DNA from: Sparassis latifolia
Taxonomy: Eukaryota; Basidiomycota; Agaricomycetes; Polyporales; Sparassidaceae
Length of the DNA: 64,000 nucleotides
Direction of reading: 5' to 3'
Assembly: GCA_018466975.1 (NCBI GenBank)
Contig: CM031560.1
Span: 2,108,001-2,172,000, forward strand
The notes beneath the pieces are model-generated. The model did no database searches. It was given only the letters and a program-made list of their open reading frames with translations, and was not told the DNA's origin. Both the position numbers and the translations under genes were made by a program. Positions 34,179 through 45,301 of this stretch are shown here, one piece after another (the first letter of the stretch is position 1; each line of letters begins with the position of its first letter).

Positions 34179-35481
34179 ATGGACTCCATAGAGCGCATAC
34201 ACGCTGCTTCACGCTTTCTCCTACAGTCACCTCCAGGGGAAATTAACGACGTGCTCAATGGTACGAATATCGTATATTTATCATCGCCGGGACTGATGGC
34301 ATGACTCTGTCAGATGTCCGGAACATCATCTCGGACGATGATTCACTACAGGAGGGCGTGCTTCCTGCTCTGCGAGAGTACAACCTTGCTCAGTTTATGA
34401 CAGTAGACGTGCCTGGTCATCAGCATCAGGTGAGTCGGACAACTGGATCCAAAGAATACCGTGGGCTGTGGATTGACGTCCGTTCTCGCATTTCTTTGTG
34501 TCAGTCAATTGTGAGCGAAGCAGCCAGGCTTCCAAAGGCAGAGGAAGATAATGCGGAGGATAGATTCTGGGATCCTCGCTCAAGAACGAGTTTCCAGTTC
34601 GACCATTTGAGTCTCGTGCGTACTCACTACTCGTGGACTGAGCTGCATTGAGTGACAAAACAACCGTGTCATGTCTTCTTAGGAAGCATCAGATCCACAG
34701 CCTACTGATCCGGACGCGGAATCGGAGCCCTTCAGGTATGGGCCATAGTCAAACGGTGTCTCCTCTTGTCTCACCCGCAGACCAGAGCAGCGCTAGAGAG
34801 CGCATCACTTAAATATCTGGCCGCGCATTTCCATGACGGTGTTGCGTCAGTATTCCCAACGCCAGGATCTTCGACGCGTTTTGCAGTGCAGATTGTGGCC
34901 AACAAATATAATCCCGCAAATTTCTGGTGCGCATGTCACCTCCCGCTTTGTGTGTATGGTGGATGATGTCGCGTAGGTCCGGTAGATGGCGCTCGGAATA
35001 CCTGGTCGATCTGGAGGAGAGGCTGTTGCAAGGAAAGATCCTCGTGAATGTACATTACTACGAACAAGGCAATGTCTGTCCTCATTGTCACTCAGACTTC
35101 CTGGTGACAAAACTTATATCTCACTCCTGTTTCTTCAATCAGGTACAACTATCCACCACTCATTCCATCACACTTGCCCTACCTCCGACAATCACGCCCT
35201 TATCAGCACAATCGTCTGCGTCGAAATTGTTCGCGCTCATCGAGGCAGAAGAAGGGAAATACCAGACCTCTCTAAGTGATGCATACACCGAGATGAGTGA
35301 GAAGACTTTCAAAGGCTTACGACGCGCGTTGCCCATGACGCGCTCAAAACTGGATTGGGATAAGGTTTGACTACGCTGTGCACCCTGACTCTCCATAGTT
35401 GATCGTCTTGGTCTGCAGGTCTTGGGCTACAAACTCGGGGCAGAGTTGACGTCGAGCAGGGGCGGATTTGGGGCATCTTAG
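34179..35481 (+). CDS. CAP1: F-actin-capping protein subunit alpha
   Basis: The alpha subunit pairs with beta to cap barbed ends of actin filaments in cortical patches. Six to seven exons start MDSIERIHAASRFLLQSPPG. Family-typical stretches are PPGEINDVLNDVRNIISDDD (joined across the first intron), LREYNLAQFMTVDVPG, RTSFQFDHLSLEASDPQ, KYNPANFWSGRWRSEYLVDL (across an intron) and GKILVNVHYYEQGNVQ. The C-terminus has ALRALPMTRSKLDWDKV-like sequence (here RRALPMTRSKLDWDKV), then LGYKLGAELTSSRGGFGAS and TAG 35479-35481. The total length, near 275 residues, matches the family. The ATG at 34179 aligns with the usual N-terminus; upstream in-frame starts lack similarity. It converges with the SAP-domain gene 183 bp away. 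Confidence 0.92.
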
Positions 35482-35664
35482 TTGGGTCGACTACGCGTAT
35501 TCGGAGGTTTGCGTATGGCGCGCCTCCATGGAAACGGTGAAGGAGATGTAGGCTAGTAGACGTGCACCCGTCCAATGCACGGCAGTAGAAGCGCTGTCAT
35601 TTGTCACTTCTGCCCAAGACACCGTACGATGTTGTTATACATGGAGGTTTTCTTGTTCTATGAC

Positions 35665-38363
35665 TTAGAGGCCCAGCTGATTGCACTTCAGAACCTGCTG
35701 CCACACCGGCGCGACACCATCCTCCTCGCATCCGACCTGCATACCGTTATCCCGCAAAATGACGTACTCCCTGTGAGGTGTCTGAACGACTGCTAGTGCA
35801 GCATGTAATGGCTGGCCGTCCGAAGTGGTGAAGTGCACGCTCTCGACGTGGTGGTGTCTGCAATGAGACGTTTGAGATTGGTCCCGCCGCCTATTATGAA
35901 GATACAATCGCACTCACTCTGGCAAATATAAATTGACAAGTTGTGTCTTAGACTTCGTATTCCCCGGAGGAACTCGCGTAGGGAGCCCGGCAAAGTCTTG
36001 GGCCATCTCCGCCGCTGACATCCATTGTCCACTAACACTGCGGAAACCGCTGTAAATATGCAGACGGAAAACAAACCGAACATGACTTACCTATTGCCAA
36101 CCACACACGCCAAGACATAACGCTCCGCCACGACACGTTTCGCAGCGCCGAGATCGCCTTCCCGTGCAATACGCGCCTGCCAGAGCTTGCTGACGCCGCG
36201 TGTGTACTCTTCATGATTTGTCCATCTGATATGCGAGAGGAGGGAGTCGTCCGGACGACCATCCGGATACGTCAGGCATTCTGAGATATATGCTGACCAG
36301 TCAGCACGCAGAGGGACGACGCTGTCAATGACTCTTGCAGCAGGGTCGTCTTTAGGTAGCGTATGCCCTACAACTTCGCATGTCGCCTCCAGAACATGGA
36401 AAGATACCTTCTGTGGGACTACTCCATCGGACGGTCGAGACAAGACTGTAACACTCCAGATCTCGCCCTTGATGACCTCTTGAGCATCGACGACAGTACC
36501 GCATAGCCACAACCGAGAATCGTTCTTGCCATTGTACGTTCCGAGCGACAGCGCGAACCAAAGTCTTGTCATGACAAATCTACCACGGATATACAAGTCA
36601 GGTAAGTAATTGCACCGGACTGGATACCGACGATCTTTGAGCAGCATATATGCGCACCTTAATATCACAACGATCTGGCGCTCACCATCAGGACTGGCCC
36701 ATATGCGATCTGCAATTGGATTTGGCAAGCCATTGGACTCGAAGAACTCAGCAAGAAATGAATGCTTGTACGCCTTCCGGCGCTGCAGGACTTCCGCCTC
36801 CCGCAGACGGAGGTAGGGCCACATATTCGTCATCGCCTGCGAGTACCGCTGAGTAACATCCTGCACGAAGCGTTGGCCGCTATAGTTGTTGTTGAGGAGG
36901 TGGGAGGCAGAAAGATAGACTGACGCATAGTGGAACAGACACAGATATCATCAGCATGTAGCGAGAGGCACCGTCCTTCATATCCCACAAAATGACGAAA
37001 GCGGCAGAAACTCACTTGCATATCGGAACATGCGTGAGACTAGCACACATCGCCGGCGCTCTCCGTTCGAAAGTCCACTTAGGATGATCGCCCAACGATG
37101 AACGCGCTTCCGCTGCGATAAGGAGGGCGGGAGCGTTATAGGAACAAGACTGGGCACAGCAGCAGCGCGTGGAAAGTCCAGATAGCAGAACACAGAACGT
37201 ATATGCCGCTGATCAGCTTGTACATCGGTTATATGCTGAGTAAGACCGTCCACTGAGTGGTCAGAAAGTGCCGCAGGAGGAGGTTGAGGCGCTGTGTCCT
37301 TGGCGGGTGGTCTGCTGACTATAAGCGGCTTAAAGCGGTTGGCAGATACGATGGAAGGAGGTACAGGTTGTTCATCCAGTATTCGAACACGACCACAAGG
37401 TGCTGCTCTAGGAGTCGTTGGGATGGCGTCTTGGAACGAGATAATAGCAGGTGATTGTACGGGTGCTGATGACAGAGGTGAGCGAGGGGCAGGAAGACCA
37501 GGAACCTTGAATGTAGTTGATGAAGGATGAATTGGCAGTACTGAAATAGGCTTGGAGGCGGTGACTGTATGCTGCAACTTCTGTCTCTTAGAAGGTGCCA
37601 GAGAAGTATCTTGGAGTCTCTTTGTCCCAGTTTTCGAATTTGGAAGTCGCAAGGAGGCATCAGAAGCAGAAGCAGCAGAAGAAGCACAACTTGTAGAGGG
37701 GGAGGAGATGACAGAACGCTCCTTCTGCCCTTGAGATATAGGTAGAATTTCAGGTTGTAATGAAAGCTGACTGTCTTTTTCCAACGACTGCTCACTACCA
37801 GAGAGCAAAACAGGAGTATCCTGTGCAGTAGCGGAAGATCTGACAGAGAGAGCTGGTACACACGAAGCTATTCGCAGAGGAGAGTCTGCAGTGGTAGAAG
37901 CTGGACCATGGGATGGCAATGCGGTAGTTATTCCATGCCCCGAGTCGGAGGTTGAAAGAGAAGAAGTACTAATAAGGGGAACAGGTGCAGTCGACGAATA
38001 AGCTGAAGGAGGGCCATCTTTGGGATTCTGTTTGCGTGGTTTGGTCTTCTTCTTGCGAGCCAGCTGAGTGTCCTTCGCCGCACTAGCAAGCGACGCTGTA
38101 GCTGGAGAATTTCCAGTGGCGGTGAAATTAGATGTACCAGCAAGAGGTGTGATCTGCGCGTTCGTCGACGGACTTTCTGCCACTGGTCGAGGAATAGCAG
38201 CTCCACCAGCGGCGGTATTCGACACATATCCAGAGTCTGTCAGCTTCTGTATTAGCACGCTTTTCCCCAGCTTCGAGTATCCTGTAATATTGCGCTCCTT
38301 GCATATGGCCTTCAGTTGCGGAACAGTGAGTTTCTGCAAGCTCATAGCGGTCGAATCAGCCAT
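35665..38363 (-). CDS. SAP-domain protein with novel C-terminal region, function unknown
   Basis: Five exons join in frame to 807 residues: 37016-38363, 36658-36919, 36091-36579, 35918-36049 and 35665-35857. Residues about 8-42 form a SAP domain (LQKLTVPQLKAICKERNITG then GKSVLIQKL), a DNA-binding helix-turn-helix of chromatin and repair proteins. Residues 50-390 are Ser/Pro/Thr-rich and disordered, with basic patches (RKKKTKPRKQNP, TKRLQ..PSKRQKL) that could be nuclear signals. The C-terminal 420 residues are ordered-looking: FCYLDFPRAA, MFRYAIYLSASHLL, QRRKAYKHSFLAEFFESNGL, VMTRLWFALSLGTYNG, SVHFTTSDGQPLHAALAVVQ and a Trp-rich end. I do not know a named domain for this part. Nuclear, DNA-associated action is an inference from SAP. 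Confidence 0.8.
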
Positions 38364-39257
38364 CGTAAACTCTACTGAATCAAGTAAATGAACAGTAAAA
38401 AATATAAGCAGAACGCCTGCGTACGTGCCTTGTTATGGCAACTTTTGGATTGTATGAGTGGGTTGGCGGTCAAGATCCACGGCGCTTGCAACCGTGACAG
38501 CCTCAGTCTGGAGGCGTCGGACAATCACGATCACGTGCACAGTCTCCGGAAAACCCGTTGTAAAGTGCTGTATATAATAATGGATGCCTTCCCGTAGCCG
38601 TTTAGAAACGTTCTAAACTAAATTTCGTCTCTAAATCAGGCCGGCACGTCGGCAAATTGATCTCCGCATACCGTGAGAGCAAAGTGAGCTCTTTCTAAAC
38701 CTTATATCTGGAAGGGTCGACCCCCTCCAGATTCTAAACGTCTCTCTAAACGATGATTTCGATCTCCGCCCACTCGCAATGCCCATCTTTGCCTATATTT
38801 GGTGCTGCATATTGCTTACATCATGCTGCCGCTCGTCCTCCGACCCTCTAGAACTTGGTTTGATCATCATCATGTTGCGACGCTACGGTTTCACAAATCC
38901 TGCTGTTCCGACACAGTGGGGTGTTTCGCAGTCCGCTTTGTGATTTAGAAGTGCTCCAAATCCTACGGGAAGGCATCCAATCTCCGGAATAGCTACCTAT
39001 AATTATAAGCCTACATGAACAAGCTGGAATATATTACATGTGAGTAAATGGAACTGTATACGAAATTTAATGGCCAACATAGTCTGCTATCCTCAGGCTG
39101 CTCCCGCTACTATTGGAAGTTGGCTGGAGACAGTACTTGTCTTGTTTGTTTCTGCCGCGATATACTCGCTTTCATGACACGGTCGTGTTTCAAATTTCAT
39201 CTCTCATTTACTGTTACAGTACTTCCTCCAGGCTAAGCAAACTACAGCACAGTAGCA
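38364..39257. other. Intergenic region with TCTAAAC motif cluster
   Basis: About 890 bp between the SAP gene start and the cupin gene end. It contains the motif cluster and palindrome listed separately. No gene was seen. Confidence 0.55.
38600..38751. repeat. Cluster of TCTAAAC heptamers with a 25-bp imperfect palindrome
   Basis: One GTTTAGA (38600-38606), four TCTAAAC (38612-38618, 38694-38700, 38733-38739, 38745-38751) and one TCTAAAT (38630-38636) lie within 152 bp. Between them, 38707-38731 is an imperfect palindrome centred on GGTCGACC and flanked by TCTGGA/TCCAGA arms with two mismatches. The cluster sits 240-390 bp upstream of the SAP gene ATG. Seen directly; a regulatory role is inference. 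Confidence 0.6.
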
Positions 39258-39851
39258 TCAACTCGGGCTGCCACACTGCAGCGCAGGTCCTTCACCTCCA
39301 TAAATCGGGTCCCTCTCCAGCCAGCTTAGCTTCCTGATTCTCCCCCAAATTTCTTCCTGGTCTTCTCCCTTTCTTCCATCTCCATAGCACATGTCCCATT
39401 CCTCCGCATTCAGGGGGTATGAACCCACCATCTCGAAACTCTGCTCCAGGCCATGACCTGAGGACAGATCCTCCAGGAGACGATGAGCAACACCTGCAGG
39501 TAAAAGCATAGCATCCCCCCTCTGAACATCAACTATAACTGCCCCTGGGTTATCGTCACCACCAAAGAGCAGCCGTGCACATCCGGAAGATATTACGAGC
39601 AGCTCGTGCGTCGTGCTGTGGAAGTGCGATGTCTGGTACATCGGATATCGCCACTGAGGTGCCATTATGCCGACCTGGTTCAGGTGCTTCTCGATTTGCG
39701 AAGCATTGAGAGTGGGTGAGGTGAACGCAGAATGGTAGATCAAGAGTGGACGATTGTGCAGGGTAGTGTTGGGAATGTGCTTATGTGCAGGGATTAGATA
39801 TCGGGTGGTGCGGAGAGATGTGAGAGGAGTGAGGGGAGTAGTCGAAGTCAT
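39258..39851 (-). CDS. Single-exon cupin-domain protein (YjlB-like)
   Basis: One uninterrupted frame of 197 residues from ATG 39849-39851. It has a cupin beta-barrel pattern. Motif 1 is represented by HFHSTTHELLVISSGCARLL (two His, one Glu-like metal ligand set), followed by FGGDDNPGAVIVDVQRGDAM and motif 2 by LLPAGVAHRLLED. This resembles the YjlB type of small cupins of unknown substrate found in bacteria and fungi. The C-terminus has FEMVGSYPLNAEEWDMCYG, also typical of that group. It is the only intron-free gene of the window, which may hint at an origin by transfer or retroposition. It shares a divergent promoter with the STRIPAK gene. Cytosolic location is assumed because no signal peptide is visible. 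Confidence 0.85.
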   Translation of the reverse strand: MTSTTPLTPLTSLRTTRYLIPAHKHIPNTTLHNRPLLIYHSAFTSPTLNASQIEKHLNQVGIMAPQWRYPMYQTSHFHSTTHELLVISSGCARLLFGGDDNPGAVIVDVQRGDAMLLPAGVAHRLLEDLSSGHGLEQSFEMVGSYPLNAEEWDMCYGDGRKGEDQEEIWGRIRKLSWLERDPIYGGEGPALQCGSPS

Positions 39852-40222
39852 ATGGATGTTCGTCGAATCTACAATGGCTGTCAGTGGGTGAGTTGTGTTG
39901 AAAGGAGGTGTTGGAGTATGATGACATCCTGTTCCGATTTATCAGATAAGATATTATAAAAATCGACCATATGTGGATTTTTACAACAGCTGCTTATCTG
40001 GGGGACATGAAATAACGAGAAACGTCCAAGATCAAGTACTAAGTACGTGCTATAGAGACGGTAATTATAATTTCGTCGGCGGACGCGTCGACGCGTCCGT
40101 GAGCACGTGATGAATTGCCAGCCAATCACAGTTTGTCTCTGACGCGAGCTCTAACAGACTCACATTGTACATTCTCTCGTCATCTCTGTAATCCAGCCAT
40201 TGATATTCTACTCAGGAAGAAG
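39852..40222. other. Divergent promoter region between cupin and STRIPAK genes
   Basis: 370 bp serving two opposite genes. Contains a 20-bp perfect palindrome with two ACGCGT boxes and a CACGTG core at 40104-40109, listed separately. AT-rich on the cupin side. Confidence 0.6.
40080..40099. promoter_or_regulatory. Perfect 20-bp palindrome with two MluI boxes
   Basis: The 20 bases equal their own reverse complement. They hold ACGCGT at 40083-40088 and at 40091-40096, two bases apart. ACGCGT is the established MBF binding core for G1/S genes in fungi. A CACGTG E-box core follows at 40104-40109. The site is about 125 bp upstream of the STRIPAK gene ATG and 230 bp from the cupin ATG. Binding is inferred, not shown. 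Confidence 0.6.
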
Positions 40223-41575
40223 ATGGCTATCATGGAAACCGCCAACGGAGACTCGGATGTCCTGCGCATATGGTCCTTGCTCACAGAAGTCTCCGAGCAA
40301 CTCTCTCAGAACCGCAACCTCTCTATCTCGCTGAATTTCGTGGCCGGTGGTATCAAGGTACATATAGCTTATGCTTCTCAGTGCTGTGGCTGCCTTTGAA
40401 TCAACATTGTTGCGAGTTAGAACCAAGCAATGCATTCTCAGACTGGTTTCGTGCTAAGGAGGTATGTTCCATCAAAGTAATGTTGCGGTCCGTATCTCAC
40501 GTTGCGTGACCATGAAGGTTTAACCTGGACAAGTCAAAAGGTATTCGTGACTCTGTCAATCTTTCGGGAGATATCCTTTGTCACAGAGACGCATACCATC
40601 CTTCCTAACTCAGTTTCACAGAGGCATACGAAGCTGAGCTTGAACGCATGAACACCTCAATGTCACAAGAGAACCAGACATTGCAGAACGATAACAGGCA
40701 ACTCAATACGCTTATTCGCGAATACGAGCAGACATTGGAGAGCGTCATGAGCACCTTCCGTACCCGCGCCGTAAGCATTCTTCCTCCATGTACTCCGTGC
40801 GCAGCAGAAATTAACACTGTCATATGTACAGCACGAGGTACAACAGCATGAACTTGCACGCATGCGTTCGTACGAGCGCGCCATCGTCCAGCGTGAGACG
40901 GAGGCGTTGGCTGCGGCACTCTCCGCAAGTAATGTGCGCTCTGCGAGCCTCGCCCGTGTTGGACGCTTACTTCGAGCGATTATGCGCAAATTGAACGGAG
41001 AGGATGTGCAGGTATGTGAGGCGCTCGCACTCGCGGAGGGTTCAGAAATTGGACATCACTTCGCATCGTCGTCCTCATCCACATCCATGGCACGGGGTAA
41101 TGTAGACGAGGAGAAGGATGGGGAAGACGTCAATGGGAGAGAAGAGTGCAATGCCGAGGACGAGGGCGAGGGTTTGGAGACTAAGAGATACGCGAAAGAC
41201 GAGTGTGCAGAGCTTGAAGCAGAGTTGGTGGAGGACGAAGACCCAGAGCACAGGCTTGCAGCCGCCGAGTGGGCGCTTGAGCGGGATAGCGAACTGGCGC
41301 GACTCGAGCGGGAGAACGAGGAGTTGCGCAGGCTCCTGAATGGTGTTCTGAACGCGGACTCTGCTGCTACCATGCCGCGCCCTCCACCCGTGTCTCACCC
41401 CGTCACGAACGGGGAAAAGGCTCGCGAGACTAGCCCGGAAGGGTCGGAAGGATCATCGAGGTCGTCAAGTCCGACACTCGTGGATGCTCCGAGCTCCAGA
41501 ACCCTGAGGTTACTGGGTGGGCCGCCAGGGACAGTGGGTCCCTTTGGGACGTACAAGAAGCATGCCTCAGGTTGA
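40223..41575 (+). CDS. SIKE/FGFR1OP2-family coiled-coil protein, STRIPAK component
   Basis: Proteins of this family (human SIKE1 and FGFR1OP2, Sordaria SCI1, S. pombe Csc3) are coiled-coil subunits of STRIPAK, the PP2A-striatin complex that controls septation and fungal development. Five exons start MAIMETANGDSDVLRIWSLL. Conserved stretches are NQAMHSQTGFVLRRFNLDKS (joined across two introns), EAYEAELERMNTSMSQENQT, LIREYEQTLESVMSTFRTRA and the heptad-rich RLERENEELRRLLNGVL-like segment near 41300. A Ser/Glu-rich linker of about 80 residues lies between coils, and the tail TLRLLGGPPGTVGPFGTYKK ends at TGA 41573-41575. One exon (around 40520-40535) is very short. The family call rests on recalled similarity, with moderate certainty. 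The promoter carries the MluI-box palindrome. Confidence 0.72.
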
Positions 41576-43364
41576 ATATAGATTTAGTTGATGTACTGGT
41601 GAGGTTCGTCTTCTCGAGCTCAAATTATGCCATCTCATGCTGAGGAAGTTTGTCCAGAATGTCGAGCCTTCCACTCATGCTGCCAACCTCATGCCACCTA
41701 CCACAACCTCCATTGTCCAGCGGATGGGGAGGAGATGCCTACTGTTCACACACCTCGTTGCGGCCAGGTTTGCATGCAAGCTTCATGCGCTTCCCGGTGT
41801 ATATCCAGGTAAACCCTATAAGACGTCGTTTAACACCTTGCAGTCGTTGTGCAGAACCGGGTTTGGCAGATGTGGCTCTTGGGTATTGGAAACTGGGAGT
41901 GAGACGACGGTTCAGGCGATGTCAACAATTATCTAGCTGTGTATATCTCGAAGCTAGAGGTTTCGTACTTACATCGAGTAGCGACTGTGTCTGCCGATCG
42001 ATCGCCCGATATAATCTTCGCGCCAATATGATGGATGCTTGTGAGCTCGAGTACATGCACCGCCACAACAAATACAAAACACCAAATATATTTCGGTAGA
42101 GTTATACATAGCACTCACAAAAAACACCGAGAGCACCACATTTGCCGAGGATCATGACCGGGTATGGGTATGCAATATCTGAGGCGTGTTAGCGAGGCGG
42201 ACAAATGGGTGTATTGGCGATAGCCATGCAGTAGACCCTCCTGTACAAGCGTGCACATTCAAGTACTGTATGTCCTAGCGGTCAGCGCAGGAACTCAAGC
42301 CCCCCAGCAATGGCATCCCCAGCGTGAAGGATCGAATGTAGCGCCATAGAAGTAGGGTAGAGTCGGGAGGTCAGGCATCGTATTGTATCGTCCAATGGCC
42401 GAGAGTGCCACATTATTGCTAGGCTGCTAGCATAGAGGTCGCGACGGGAGACTCACACGGAGTGTCCCAATAGGTGTCGGACGGGTCTGCATATGGTGGC
42501 TCAACCCAGTTTGTATCCTCGCAACACACGAGAGCGACGAAAACAGCGCCAACCTTGCACCTTCGGATCCAGCCACAGCATTCACACCATCACGAAAATC
42601 CGATGCAATGTCTCAAAATCGTTGGCATTCATGTAGCGTACCATGACTCGCCCGAGCTTCTTCGCCGCGGAGTCCCAGAGACCCTGGAGGTTGCATTACC
42701 AGACACATCTGGGCTCCACGAGAATAAGGTGCACCACAATATGCACAATCTATGGAAATTTCTGCACACATAACTGTCAGTAAAAAGTCAAATCCCCCAA
42801 CATTGACACGGTGTACACCATGGAGCAAAACCAGCTCGAGGATGACAACAGTACGCATATGAGTCTCCGCACAGCGACACAGAATTAAAACTGGGGAGCA
42901 AACAGCTCGAGAGTTTCGGAAAAAAATAACCCGTGCTCCACGGTGAGAGGGAGATGCAAGGGAGATCGTATCGATGGTGAAAAGCGAACGTGTGTTAGTT
43001 TAGGGCGGGCTGACGAAGACTTCAAACAGCACCTTCTTAATCCGGGATCCGGAAAGCCGATGAAACAAGACTTGTGCACTAACAAGCCATGCGCAAGAAC
43101 GTCGGGAACTCTATCAAGTCAAAGACTTACTAGATAGCCTGAGCGCCAAGGATCGTGGAGGTTCGTAAGATGTGACAAGCTATCATCAGCTTCGGTCACA
43201 GTGGTGTGACTCTGGTCAGCGCTAAGGTAAAACCAGATCACGCCCCGATGCACCGTGAATTGTTGGTGTCTTCAATTTGCTTCTCGACGACTTACACAAA
43301 GTACTGTCCACACATCGGTCCAAATCCCCAGTACCTGACAGTCTCAAAACACATACTCTAGCCG
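41576..43364. other. Intergenic, nothing firmly recognised
   Basis: 1.8 kb. Several open frames of 60-150 codons overlap on both strands without domains or signal peptides. A minus-strand stretch near 42110-42180 (AYPYPVMILGKCGALGVF) next to a possible donor looks weakly like a membrane-protein exon, but no gene could be built around it. Confidence 0.4.
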
Positions 43365-43929
43365 ATGCACGTCGAGAGCTACAAGAATTATCTCGCAAAT
43401 GGGGTACCTCCAATCCAGGCTGGCTCAGATGACTCGTTCGCCCTCTACGATCTCCGTGTAGAGGTCATCTGCCCACTCGGCAAGCGCATCATGTGCGGAG
43501 CGAAGGAGGGAGACTACTTCACCCTCGAGGGAGAGATGCTGAAACTCCCGCCGGGCCAGGGAATCTCTATTTACTCGCTAGGTGCTTCTTCTTCCCCGTC
43601 ATTTGGTCACTTAGTTTTCGCCAACCTGTTGCTGATCGCCAGGATCCGTGCTCCCTCTACTGGCGGCGAAACAGCGAGTCACATCGTCGAATGACTGGAT
43701 GTCCACGGATGCGGAGATAGCCTGTCCTGATCCCCATTGCCCGAGCAGGTTACGGATCATCCGGACGGGGATGCGCACTTTCAGACATGGAGATGTTACA
43801 GTTGTGCCTCTCCCATGCGAAGGGACTGCAACAGCAATGGAAAAATCTGCCCCACGTCTCGATGTGTCATCCGAACCCCCGTTACGAAATGATGATACAA
43901 AACAGCTGATCGCCATGCCATCTCCGTAG
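43365..43929 (+). CDS. TIGR04076-family protein of unknown function
   Basis: Two exons (43365-43581, 43643-43929) give 167 residues. The order of motifs matches the TIGR04076 family of short proteins: FALYDLRVEVICPLG, CGAKEGDYFTLEGEMLKLPP, GQGISIYSLGSVLPLLAAKQ (across the intron), NDWMSTDAEIACPDPHCP and RTGMRTFRHGDVTVVPLP. The pattern Cys-Pro-Asp-Pro-x-Cys and the earlier CPLG/CGAK cysteines could bind a metal or iron-sulphur centre, but no function is established. The ATG 43365 is the first in frame. It stands alone on its strand, next to F-box-like debris. No membrane segment or signal peptide. Confidence 0.75.
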
Positions 43930-44610
43930 AGATCTACTGCAAGATCCAGAGGTGTTGGCTACTGCTTTACAGTCTATGCATGAAAGTCAGGGTCACTTCT
44001 CCTGGACAGTCTCCTCGAGTAGGGACAATGTGGGTACCATTGTAACCTATGCGTCAACGGCTTGGTCGATCGCCAAGTCGTGCTTCTCTGCCCACTCTCG
44101 AGTTACCTTCCATCTACCAATACCGAACCGATGATTCACTCCGTGCAACATTGGCACGCAAGCAGCGCCCTCACAACCGCCGGTTCCCGCCATCGGCACG
44201 AGGTATAATATCTCCTCAGCACCGACCCTTCTTTTACTCGAGTCGTCAAAAAATTGGTAGTGCATTCGTACACGGGCGCAGGACCAGCTATCTTCGAGCG
44301 ACGTTAGTTAATTTCTATAGTCTCTCCGGAGTTCTGATTTCCTCCCGTCTGCGTGTAGGTTGTCTCATGGAAGCCCTCAGAACGCTTCGTCACCTTCGCG
44401 GCTTCGTGTGGCGCGGGATGTATCCCAAGCTGCCGGAAGATGTTGTGATGACCCTAGTTGAATCCTGTCCATCACTGGAGATCTTTGATGTCTCGTGAGT
44501 ACTTCCTGGAATCGTTGGCCCATACTTAACCATCAGTGTCACAGTATTCCACCGTCACACGTGAATGCATTAGGGCGATACTGCACATTACACACGGCTC
44601 GTGCGTTATG
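43930..44610 (+). pseudogene. F-box/LRR-like gene remnant
   Basis: A stretch at 44366-44493 reads LMEALRTLRHLRGFVWRGMY, then PKLPEDVVMTLVESCPSLEI, a pattern common in the leucine-rich part of the expanded F-box proteins of Agaricomycetes. A possible intron from 44494 leads to a short exon ending at TGA near 44610. Upstream, LLQDPEVLATALQSMHESQG (around 43930-43990) may belong to the same gene, but frames are broken between the two. No F-box is visible. It is called a remnant with low confidence; a short functional gene is an alternative. Confidence 0.35.
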
Positions 44611-45301
44611 AACAATGTAAGCGATGTGAGCAGATAATGTGCGCCGTTCTGCGGTGCAGAGTCGGTTAGATCGGAGTCCGAGTCAAGTCCTGCATCTGAC
44701 GGAGTTTCGTTGACTGGGGTGGTAGAGGTACAGTCAGCCGGATATTATCTGATCGGACGTCTTCGAGTAGCGCGCATCCTTTGACATAACCTACGATATC
44801 GCGGGCATGACTATCAGGCTTGGACAAATACGCGGCACTAACTGCTTGGATAATATGGGAGTCAGCGACAGGTCAGCAAGTCGAACGTTGGATTGTATTT
44901 CGACCGGTATCATGTGTGGCCGTTACGAGTACTTACATATTCAAATTGACATGGTCGTTGGAGATTGAACTTCGGCGCACGGATAAGCCACTTCATTTGT
45001 CCGGCTGCTTACGGTCGGCACCTCACCTGACCAATATCTGCCAGATACAATCTTAGTGATACAATGTGGCGGAATACGCTTGGAAGCCCTGCGAGTCGCC
45101 ACATCATTTACTTCCGAACCAATTAGAAAGTTTTTGGAAGCATCTCAAAAAATTTAGACCTTGTGACGGTTCTTGTGGAGGTAATCAACGATCCGGAAGG
45201 AGAGGGGGTAGATATAAATACGAGAGCGTACCCCTTCGTACCTCTCCAACCCACCTACATCTCTTTGTCTCTTGCACGTCTTTCCAACGCCTAAGAAGAA
45301 A
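44611..45301. other. Intergenic, promoter of glutathione S-transferase gene
   Basis: About 690 bp with no gene seen. The last 60 bp before the ATG at 45302 are pyrimidine-rich, as expected for a core promoter/5' UTR. Confidence 0.45.

Noticed and set aside
41637..42099. Overlapping frames of 60-150 codons
   Set aside because: Three frames are open at once with no domain or plausible start, as expected by chance.
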